Of a stretch of DNA of 6,036 nucleotides, positions 1-4,546 are shown in pieces. A model generated the notes under the pieces. That model saw only the letters and a list, made by a program, of their open reading frames with translations. It searched no databases and was not told where the DNA came from. Both the position numbers and the translations under genes were made by a program. Positions within the stretch are counted from its first letter, which is position 1; every line of letters starts with the position of its first letter. Origin of the DNA: Oscillospiraceae bacterium (GTDB lineage Bacteria > Bacillota > Clostridia > Oscillospirales > UBA929); NCBI GenBank assembly GCA_031282535.1, contig JAITDM010000153.1:1-6036 (forward strand). The letters run 5' to 3'.

Positions 1-17
1 TATGGGATCCCACCCTC

Positions 18-776
18 TTAATCCTTCAACCAGCGTTCGATGATTCCCTTGCTGAGTCCGCTGAGGCGCGACAGTTGGCGGATGGATACCCCCTGCCCGT
101 GCAGTACGGAGACGACCTGCCGCTGCCGCTCCGATGCGAGGGCCTGAAACCCGCCGGCGGAGGCGGCCCCGCCGGCCGCCGCCATCAGGACGATCGCCTC
201 CTCGTCGGAGTGCCGCGGCTTCCGCCCGCGGGCTTGGGAGGCGAAGGGTTCGAGCGCCGACGGCTGATCCGCAAGCGCCCTCAGCCCGGCTGCGGGCACA
301 AGGGCAAACAGCGCGGCGCCGTCGACGACGCTGTCCCGCCCGTCCAGCGACGCGTAGCTGCTCCACCGGTACTCGCCGGGCCGCCGACAGAGGTTCGCGC
401 GCACGGGGCTTTGGAAGATGTAGCGGACGACATCCAGAAAATGGGCGCCGTCCTCCACAGGCGCGCTCTTGTACCTGTCCCGGAACAGAGGGCCGCTGCG
501 GCCGTATTTGTGATTGAACCGGTACACGTAAGCCGCCCCGAGCCGTTTGAAGAAAGTCCCAAGAGGCATGTCGCCCTGCCGCAGGAGAAGATGCACGTGA
601 TTGCCCATGAGGCAGTACGCAAACAAAGTGACGCCGCAGGGCCTCTTGATCTCTTTGATCTTGCGAAGAAAGAATGCGCGGTCGTCGTCGTCTTCAAACA
701 TGTTTTGTTGGCTTATGCCGCGTATCAGCACGTGATAGATCCCCGCAGCGCCCGCGCGCCTGGTCGTCCTGGACAT
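18..776 (-). CDS. REP-associated tyrosine transposase (RAYT; Y1/HUH superfamily, IS200-like)
   Basis: A 252-residue protein of the Y1_Tnp (IS200/RAYT) type. These enzymes nick and rejoin single-stranded DNA at hairpins through a 5'-phosphotyrosine. The HUH metal-binding pair is H60-V-H62 in the segment GNHVHLLL. The family segment around residues 86-103 (RFNHKYGRSGPLFRDRYKS) is intact. Y119 in VRYIFQSPVRANL aligns with the YIxxNPVRA motif and is the likely nucleophile (from memory of the family). Here N of NPVRA is S. Residues about 190-252 form a C-terminal extension ending in a helix-turn-helix-like segment (GVSIRQLSRLSGLSKGIIERW), typical of longer clostridial RAYTs. ATG at 776 has GGAGGG (784-789) 7 nt upstream. 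The gene is intact and shares its neighbours' GC, so it is probably long resident. Its upstream DNA (816-929) carries paired hairpins and tags, which suggests it processes or once spread those repeats. The downstream end is cut off by the window edge. Confidence 0.93.
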   Translation of the reverse strand: MSRTTRRAGAAGIYHVLIRGISQQNMFEDDDDRAFFLRKIKEIKRPCGVTLFAYCLMGNHVHLLLRQGDMPLGTFFKRLGAAYVYRFNHKYGRSGPLFRDRYKSAPVEDGAHFLDVVRYIFQSPVRANLCRRPGEYRWSSYASLDGRDSVVDGAALFALVPAAGLRALADQPSALEPFASQARGRKPRHSDEEAIVLMAAAGGAASAGGFQALASERQRQVVSVLHGQGVSIRQLSRLSGLSKGIIERWLKD

Positions 777-818
777 GATCCATCCCTCCGCAGCGATGTG
801 GTGCGCCGAAAACAGGAC

Positions 819-835
819 GAAAATGAACCGTCCCC
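819..835 (-). repeat. RAYT-proximal tag repeat, copy 1
   Basis: The sequence GAAAATGAACCGTCCCC (plus strand) recurs at 913-929 with one change (T to G). On the RAYT coding strand it reads GGGGACGGTTCATTTTC. It also forms part of a small hairpin, GACGAAAA (816-823) pairing with TTTTCGTC (836-843). I recall GGGGACGGTTC-type tags beside IS200-like genes in Clostridia, but I cannot verify that here. Confidence 0.65.
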
Positions 836-844
836 TTTTCGTCT

Positions 845-892
845 AAAGCCCACAGGGCTTGAAATCCCCGATTTTCAAGCCCTGTGGGCTTT
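845..892. repeat. REP/BIME-like element: perfect 20-bp inverted repeat, each arm itself a hairpin
   Basis: The arms 845-864 and 873-892 are perfect reverse complements separated by an 8-nt spacer (865-872). Within each arm there is a second 6-bp palindrome with a 3-nt loop: AAGCCC-ACA-GGGCTT at 846-860, and AAGCCC-TGT-GGGCTT at 877-891. The structure can therefore be read as two identical REP-like units (hairpin plus GAAA) in head-to-head orientation, which is the classical BIME layout. It lies about 70 nt upstream of the RAYT start and 40 nt past the stop of the membrane-protein gene. In mRNA it would form a long stem and could protect or end that transcript. On the minus strand it is followed only by TTTAG, so it is a poor intrinsic terminator in the transcribed direction. 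The repeat is seen directly; the REP assignment is inferred from its position beside a RAYT gene. Confidence 0.75.
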
Positions 893-912
893 CGTTTTTC
901 AAAGCGGGAGAG

Positions 913-929
913 GAAAATGAACCGGCCCC
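913..929 (-). repeat. RAYT-proximal tag repeat, copy 2
   Basis: The sequence GAAAATGAACCGGCCCC is 16/17 identical to 819-835 and in the same orientation, offset by 94 nt. It lies just past the stop codon of the DUF4064-type gene. The two tags bracket the paired hairpins on both sides. Confidence 0.65.
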
Positions 930-932
930 GTG

Positions 933-1310
933 TCAGCCCCCGGCGGCCTGCTTGTTCTTGAACGCGCCGACCAGGTACAGCACCGGGAGTACCAGACCGA
1001 GCACCAGGCTCTGGACGCTGAAGTTGAGGACGTTGCTCACCAAGGAGAGCGCCGTCACGATGATGCCCATGACGATGCAGGTCTGCGCTTTGTCCGGCCG
1101 TTCGGCGTACAGCACGCCGAAGATGCCGGCCACCAGCTCGACCGCGCCGCCGATCAGGATCAAGATCGTCGCCGCCACGAGGAGTCCGCTCCCGCCCAGA
1201 AGGTCGACGACGAGACTGCCGAACAGAGCGATGAAGCCGAGCAGGAGGCTGAGCGCGCCGCCGATGATCATGAGGATGCCTGTGACCCGAAGAAATTTTC
1301 TGCCATCCAT
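933..1310 (-). CDS. Small four-helix integral membrane protein (DUF4064-like)
   Basis: A 125-residue, strongly hydrophobic protein with four likely transmembrane helices at about residues 8-30, 42-68, 77-95 and 98-116. It has a short basic N-terminus (MDGRKFLR) and a polar C-tail (FKNKQAAGG). The glycine-rich helices (GILMIIGGALSLLLG, ILIGGAVELVAGIFG) and the ending LPVLYLVGAFKNK resemble the DUF4064 family of Bacillota, whose function is unknown. ATG at 1310 is preceded by AAGGAG (1320-1325) with a 9-nt spacer. A sigma-A-like promoter lies at 1350-1378, so the gene is probably transcribed independently of the MATE gene 87 nt upstream. It ends 4 nt beyond the second RAYT tag. The membrane location is firm; the family name is a recognition from sequence pattern and is less certain. 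Confidence 0.85.
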   Translation of the reverse strand: MDGRKFLRVTGILMIIGGALSLLLGFIALFGSLVVDLLGGSGLLVAATILILIGGAVELVAGIFGVLYAERPDKAQTCIVMGIIVTALSLVSNVLNFSVQSLVLGLVLPVLYLVGAFKNKQAAGG

Positions 1311-1349
1311 GTACTTCCACTCCTTCCGATTTTTGCCGAGAACAGAGTT

Positions 1350-1378
1350 ATTGTATCATGGAAATCCCTTCTATGCAA
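1350..1378 (-). promoter_or_regulatory. Sigma-A-type promoter with extended -10 for the 933-1310 gene
   Basis: On the minus strand the -35 is TTGCAT (1373-1378) and the -10 is TACAAT (1350-1355, 5/6 to consensus). They are separated by exactly 17 nt, and a TG one base upstream of the -10 (TGATACAAT) makes it an extended -10 promoter. Transcription would start near 1343, giving a leader of about 30 nt that contains the AAGGAG site. The weak -35 (3/6) fits an extended -10 promoter. Confidence 0.65.
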
Positions 1379-1397
1379 TCCTTTTTGCGCGATTTTG

Positions 1398-2777
1398 TCA
1401 CATTTTAGGCCGTTTTTGGGGGACGCCCCGTATGCGGCGGCGGACATAGAGATAGCTGCCGGCTGAAATCACAATGCCGGCGGCCCAGCCGAGGCCGTAG
1501 GAGTAGAACATGGAGTCCGCACCGAACACCGCCGCCAGGGAATAGGCGGAGAGCACGCGCACCAGCAGCATCGACACCAGCATCGACACCATCGGCACCA
1601 CGGCCCGCCCGCTGCCGCGCAGCACGGCGTTGAGGACATACAGCACCGCCTGCAGCACAAAGAACGGCAGCACCGTCCGCAAAAAGACGACGCCCACACG
1701 GATCACGCTCTCCTCGTTGACAAACAGGCTCATGAGATCCCCGCCGAACGGCAGGGCCAGCACGCCGATCACCGCCCCGTAGCCGCCGGCCATCAGCAGC
1801 CCGGCCCGCAGCCCGCGCCGCACGCGGTCGAGACGGCCCTGCCCAATGTTCTGGCCGGTGAAGGTGGTCACGGCCGTGTCTATGCTCTGGATAGGCATCG
1901 TGGCAAAGGTGTTTAAGTGGTTGGCGCCGGTGAATCCGGCCATGAACAGCGTGCCGTACTCGTTGATGAGCCGCTGCATGAACACGTTGCCCAGAGAGAA
2001 CAGCGACTGGCTGATGCCGGTGGGCAGGCCGACGCGCGCCACATGGACAAGCAGCTTCTTGTCCACGTCGAACTTCAGCAGCGTGAGATGCAGAAACGAA
2101 TACCGCCGGTTGATATAGACGACGCCCACCACCCACGAGAAGGTCTCGCTGATGACGGTGGCCATGGCCGCGCCGACCACCCCCCAGTGGAACAGAAAGA
2201 CAAAGACCAGATCCAGCACGATGTTCATCCCGCAGGCGAGACACAAAAAGAGAAAGGGGACCGTCGAATTGCCCATGCTCTGTAAAATCCCGGCGTTTAA
2301 ATAGAACCCGAAGGAACCGAGAAACCCGGGGATGACAATCATCATATACAGCCGGGCCATCGTGAAGGTGTCCCCAGGCGGCACATGGAGCAGCCGCAGC
2401 AGCACGCCGGCCAGGGGCAGACTCACGGCCGTCAGCACCGCGATGATCGGCAGCAGCAGCGAATAGACGGACGAGACGAGCCGGCGCACCTTGTCCAGAT
2501 CCCCCGCGCCGTAAAACTGCGACAGCAGCACGGAGGCGCCGAGCCCCATGCCCGCAAACAGGGATGTGATCAGTGTGACGATGGGCACCGTGGTTCCCAC
2601 GCCGGCCAGCGCCATCCCGCCCACGGCCTTGCCCACGACAATCGCGTCCACCATGCTGTAGAGTTGCTGAAAAACGTTCCCGGCCAGGATCGGCAGGGCA
2701 AACAGAAGGATGTGCCGCCGGGGGCTGCCCACCGTCATGTCGGTGGTGCCCTGTGTCTGATTGGAAATTTCTTCCAT
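1398..2777 (-). CDS. MATE family efflux transporter (multidrug/cation antiporter)
   Basis: From ATG 2777 this is a 459-residue protein, the usual MATE length, with about 12 transmembrane helices in two six-helix lobes. The family hallmarks are GSPRRHILLFALPILAGN (17-34), QLYSMVDAIVVGK (38-50), ILQSMGNSTVP (164-174), NIVLDLVFVF with D189 (185-194), GAAMATVISE (202-211), the C-lobe FTGQNIGQGR (307-315) and LRGSGRAVVP (386-395). MATE proteins export cationic drugs or metabolites in exchange for H+ or Na+; the substrate cannot be read from sequence. The basic tail (RRRIRGVPQKRPKM) is cytoplasmic. The start at 2777 has GGAGGAA (2785-2791) with a 7-nt spacer and gives the normal N-terminus. An in-frame ATG at 2855 (485 residues) also has AAAGGAG (2863-2869) 7 nt upstream, and a further one at 2927 has none. 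No adjacent regulator gene is visible. The coding frame runs to 1398, 20 nt from the next gene's promoter. Confidence 0.95.
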   Translation of the reverse strand: MEEISNQTQGTTDMTVGSPRRHILLFALPILAGNVFQQLYSMVDAIVVGKAVGGMALAGVGTTVPIVTLITSLFAGMGLGASVLLSQFYGAGDLDKVRRLVSSVYSLLLPIIAVLTAVSLPLAGVLLRLLHVPPGDTFTMARLYMMIVIPGFLGSFGFYLNAGILQSMGNSTVPFLFLCLACGMNIVLDLVFVFLFHWGVVGAAMATVISETFSWVVGVVYINRRYSFLHLTLLKFDVDKKLLVHVARVGLPTGISQSLFSLGNVFMQRLINEYGTLFMAGFTGANHLNTFATMPIQSIDTAVTTFTGQNIGQGRLDRVRRGLRAGLLMAGGYGAVIGVLALPFGGDLMSLFVNEESVIRVGVVFLRTVLPFFVLQAVLYVLNAVLRGSGRAVVPMVSMLVSMLLVRVLSAYSLAAVFGADSMFYSYGLGWAAGIVISAGSYLYVRRRIRGVPQKRPKM

Positions 2778-2973
2778 GTTTCCATTCCTCCGCCCCCATG
2801 GGCCGCCGCTCCCGAGGGACGGGGCAGCGCTCAGCACGCATCGCTCAGCGCTCATACCGACGCTCCTTTGCGCGCGGGCCGGGGACTTTGCATGATCGCG
2901 CGAAGAACGCGCGTTTGCGCCGCACATTTGCGCGCGGGCCTGAAACCCATCCGGGGTTTTGCGGCGCGGCGCG
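2778..2973 (-). other. Intergenic leader of the MATE gene with direct repeats and short palindromes
   Basis: This GC-rich gap of about 196 nt contains a perfect 14-nt direct repeat TTTGCGCGCGGGCC at 2867-2880 and 2927-2940 (offset 60 nt). It also has a 9-nt direct repeat CAGCGCTCA (2825-2833, 2846-2854) and a CGCGCG-AAGAA-CGCGCG inverted repeat (2897-2913). The MATE reading frame stays open through much of it, so part may encode an N-terminal extension. No clear promoter was found. Confidence 0.5.
2943..2959 (-). terminator. Weak hairpin after the cysteine desulfurase gene
   Basis: A 6-bp stem AAACCC/GGGTTT with a 5-nt loop lies 14 nt beyond the stop codon of the 2974-4104 gene. On the transcribed strand it is followed by CAGGCCC rather than a U-tract, so it is at best a poor intrinsic terminator. 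Read-through into the MATE gene is plausible. Confidence 0.25.
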
Positions 2974-4104
2974 TCACACGCTGTGCGCCAAAGACGCCAT
3001 ACCGGCGCGCAGGCCGGCCAGCAGGGCCTCGGTGTCCGCCGGCGTGTTCTCCGGCGAGAGACTCACCCGCAGCACGCCCGCGGCCACCGGGCCGGGCAGC
3101 CCCAGGGCGCGCAGGCCCTCGCTCCGGCGGCCCCGGTGGCAGGCCGACCCCGTCGACACATACACGCCGCGGTCCGACAAAAAGCGCAGCATGACCTCGC
3201 CGGGGTACCCGGGCAGGGAGACGCTCAGGATGTGGGGCGCGTCGTGTCCGGGCAGCAGCACGGCCCCCGGCAGCGCCGCGAGACGCGCGGCCAGCGCCTC
3301 CTTCAGCGCGTTCATGCGGGCCGCGTCCGCCTGCCAGGTCGGCGCGCGCGCCGCCGCCGCTGCGCCGAACGCGCACAGCGCCGGCATCGCCTCCGTGCCG
3401 GACCGGAGCCCCGCCTCCTGGCCGCCGCCCTGGACCACCGGCGCGAGGCGCACCCCCGGCCGCCGCCACAGCGCGCCCGCGCCCTTGAGCCCGCCGATCT
3501 TGTGGGCGGACAGGCTGAGCAAATCGACGCCCAGCGCGTGCGGCCGGCTCTCCACCTTCAAAAAGCCCTGCACCGCGTCCGTGTGGATCAAAACGTCGGG
3601 CGCGCGCGCCCGGATCTGCGCGGCCGCCTCGGCCACCGGGCCGACGGTGCCGAATTCCCCCGCCACGAGACCCACCGACACCAGCACGGTGTCCGGCCGC
3701 AGCGCCCCGGCCAGCGCGTCGGCGGAGATCCGTCCTCCCGGCGCCGGCGGCAGGACGGTGACGTCAAACCCCTCGCCGCCCAGCGCCTCCAGCGTCTTCA
3801 GCACCGCCGGGTGTTCCAGCGCCGTCGTGACGATGTGCCGGCCCCGGCGGCGGCGCGCCTGCGCCGCGCCGCGCAGGGCGAGATGCACCGACTCGGTGCC
3901 GCCGGAGGTGAAAATTACATCCTCCGGCGCCGCCGCCAGCGCCCCGGCCACCTGCGCGCGCGCCGTCTCCAGCCGCCGCCGCGCCGCCCGGCCGGCCTCG
4001 TGCAGGGAGGCGGGGTTTGCCCAGTCCGTCTCCATGCACGCAAGGGCCGCCTGCAGCGCGGGCGGGCAGGGCCTCGTGGTCGCGGCGTTGTCCAGGTAGT
4101 GCAT
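2974..4104 (-). CDS. Cysteine desulfurase (NifS/IscS-like, aminotransferase class V)
   Basis: A 376-residue PLP enzyme that removes sulfur from L-cysteine as an enzyme persulfide for Fe-S clusters, tRNA thiolation or thiamine. Residues visible from the ATG at 4104: N-terminal YLDNAATT (3-10), GGTES (68-72), PLP-stacking H98 in EHPAVL, D176 and Q179 in HTDAVQG, Schiff-base lysine K202 in SLSAHKIGG, substrate-side R234 in GLRSGTE, and catalytic C322 in STGSACHRG. The loop around C322 is short and typical of clostridial group I enzymes. One oddity is that the usual NNE(I/T)G motif near residues 148-152 reads AGEFG, and GGTESNNL reads GGTESVHL. Start ATG 4104 has GGAGG (4111-4115) 6 nt upstream and places YLDNAATT at the N-terminus as expected. 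No scaffold (iscU), regulator, thiI or mnmA gene is adjacent, so the acceptor is unknown. Confidence 0.94.
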   Translation of the reverse strand: MHYLDNAATTRPCPPALQAALACMETDWANPASLHEAGRAARRRLETARAQVAGALAAAPEDVIFTSGGTESVHLALRGAAQARRRRGRHIVTTALEHPAVLKTLEALGGEGFDVTVLPPAPGGRISADALAGALRPDTVLVSVGLVAGEFGTVGPVAEAAAQIRARAPDVLIHTDAVQGFLKVESRPHALGVDLLSLSAHKIGGLKGAGALWRRPGVRLAPVVQGGGQEAGLRSGTEAMPALCAFGAAAAARAPTWQADAARMNALKEALAARLAALPGAVLLPGHDAPHILSVSLPGYPGEVMLRFLSDRGVYVSTGSACHRGRRSEGLRALGLPGPVAAGVLRVSLSPENTPADTEALLAGLRAGMASLAHSV

Positions 4105-4191
4105 TGTCGTCCTCCGGGCCGGCTCCGCTCCACAATACAACACAATTCTTACGGCGGACCCGACATCTTTCTGACAAATGTCTTACAATTC
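4105..4191 (-). other. Leader region of the cysteine desulfurase gene
   Basis: This stretch contains the GGAGG ribosome binding site (4111-4115) and an 8-nt direct repeat ACAATTCT (4142-4149; a second copy at 4185-4192). It also has an imperfect palindrome GACA-AA-TGTC (4173-4182). On the minus strand TTGTCA (near 4172-4177) resembles a -35, but no good -10 lies at 16-18 nt, so I do not call a promoter. Confidence 0.35.
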
Positions 4192-4380
4192 TCAAACCGG
4201 GATCTTGCGAGGACCGGGCCGGCGGCGCCCGTACAGCGGCGGATCCCCCGCCGCGCGCACCTTTCCGGGCGCATAACACTGCGAAATCCGTTCCAATGCG
4301 ACCACACGCGCACCTCCCGCCCCAAAAATCCAGCTTTCCCTAGCGCCGCAACGGATATACGGGGATCTGCCGTTCTTCAT
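4192..4380 (-). CDS. Possible small protein of unknown function
   Basis: The frame is open from an in-frame TAA (4432-4434) to TGA at 4192. From ATG 4380 it gives 62 residues; an alternative TTG at 4428 would give 78. I do not recognise the protein. It is rich in Arg and Gly, has Cys residues at KNGRSPYIRCG and ERISQCYAPGK, and has no membrane segment. Against it, no Shine-Dalgarno sits at 5-10 nt before either start, and its third-position GC is clearly lower than in neighbouring genes. For it, the amino acid pattern (DYRICMKNGRSPYIRC, ALERISQCYAPGK) looks protein-like, and a possible minus-strand promoter at 4431-4459 would start transcription near 4424. It ends 87 nt before the cysteine desulfurase start in the same orientation. 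Confidence 0.3.
   Translation of the reverse strand: MKNGRSPYIRCGARESWIFGAGGARVVALERISQCYAPGKVRAAGDPPLYGRRRPGPRKIPV
4236..4254. repeat. GC hairpin upstream of the cysteine desulfurase gene
   Basis: A perfect 7-bp stem GCGGCGG/CCGCCGC with a 5-nt loop (4243-4247). It is not followed by a T-tract in either direction, so it is not an intrinsic terminator. It may be an incidental product of GC-rich codons if the small frame at 4192-4380 is real, or part of a structured leader if it is not. Confidence 0.35.
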
Positions 4381-4430
4381 GCATATCCGGTAATCTTCCG
4401 TCTCATCCCGCCGGACCGCTGATTGCAAGA

Positions 4431-4459
4431 GTTATACACATTATCCCCCAAGTTGTCCC
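4431..4459 (-). promoter_or_regulatory. Possible minus-strand promoter in the AT-rich gap
   Basis: On the minus strand GGGACA (4454-4459, 4/6 to TTGACA) and TATAAC (4431-4436, 5/6 to TATAAT) are separated by exactly 17 nt. Transcription would begin near 4424, upstream of the small frame at 4192-4380 and the cysteine desulfurase. It overlaps the DnaA-box-like sequence, so the two readings compete or could be combined (DnaA-regulated promoter). Confidence 0.33.
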
Positions 4460-4463
4460 ACAG
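4432..4463 (+). promoter_or_regulatory. DnaA-box-like cluster
   Basis: TTATACACA (4432-4440) matches the TTWTNCACA DnaA-box consensus exactly. It is followed without a gap by TTATCCCCC (4441-4449, 7/9 to TTATCCACA), then by TTGTCCCACA (4453-4462), which becomes an 8/9 box if one C is removed. The cluster sits beside AT-rich DNA, but no dnaA, dnaN, rpmH or other origin gene is in the window. It could be a DnaA titration or regulatory site, a decayed array, or chance. Confidence 0.3.
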
Positions 4464-4488
4464 TATTATGTTAACTGGGATTTTATGG

Positions 4489-4536
4489 AATGCATAATAA
4501 GAATTCAGAATCCATAATTCAGAATTCATAATTTCC
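4489..4536. repeat. Degenerate 7-bp tandem repeat (AATTCAK-type), AT-rich
   Basis: Consecutive heptamers can be read as AATTCAG (4502-4508), AATCCAT (4509-4515), AATTCAG (4516-4522), AATTCAT (4523-4529) and AATTTCC (4530-4536). AATGCAT (4489-4495) and a 6-nt AATAAG (4496-4501) precede them. The array contrasts sharply with the GC-rich surroundings and lies just 3' of the S41 peptidase stop. Two EcoRI-type GAATTC palindromes (4501-4506, 4522-4527) are part of it. Similar AATTATGAATT-style intergenic repeats occur in Clostridia in my recollection; their role is unknown. Confidence 0.5.
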
Positions 4537-4546
4537 GACAACTGTT

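Larger units (their letters stand above)
777..932 (-). other. Intergenic region holding the REP-like module and RAYT leader
   Basis: This gap between the DUF4064-type gene and the RAYT gene contains no supported coding sequence. It holds the RAYT ribosome binding site (784-789), a small 8-bp hairpin (816-823 with 836-843), the large inverted repeat at 845-892, and two directly repeated tags (819-835, 913-929). I saw no convincing sigma-A promoter for RAYT. It may be transcribed weakly or by read-through from the gene at 933-1310. Confidence 0.6.

Noticed and set aside
18..776. Complete IS200/IS605 insertion sequence
   Set aside because: No tnpB is present, the protein has the longer RAYT architecture with a C-terminal extension, and one end lies outside the window, so element boundaries cannot be defined.
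845..892. Intrinsic terminator for the 933-1310 gene
   Set aside because: The stem is strong but the transcribed (minus) strand continues TTTAGACG without a U-tract. The better T-run is on the untranscribed side. A REP-like reading explains the internal symmetry better.
75..920. Long plus-strand reading frame of 281 residues opposite the RAYT gene
   Set aside because: It is antisense to a clear RAYT gene, has proline/arginine-rich low-complexity composition and no family motif, and arises from high GC.
2778..2927. Start of the MATE protein at ATG 2927 (509 residues)
   Set aside because: There is no ribosome binding site before it, the added residues are low-complexity and hydrophilic, and downstream ATGs at 2855 and 2777 have good sites. 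The 2777 start gives the standard family N-terminus.
2753..4422. Long plus-strand frames (448 and 487 residues) across the MATE leader and cysteine desulfurase
   Set aside because: They are antisense shadows of the cysteine desulfurase, with Arg/Ala/Pro-rich composition and no ribosome binding site or recognisable domain.
4489..4536. CRISPR array
   Set aside because: The units are 7 nt, contiguous and degenerate, with no spacers and no cas genes nearby.
4432..4546. Chromosomal origin (oriC)
   Set aside because: There is only one exact DnaA box, no dnaA/dnaN/rpmH neighbourhood, and the AT-rich segment is short. It is kept only as a DnaA-box-like cluster.
4105..4546. Riboswitch, T-box or tRNA gene in the long gap
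   Set aside because: I looked for a T-box TGGN motif with specifier stem, a cloverleaf and known riboswitch cores and saw none that held together; only a 7-bp GC hairpin was clear.
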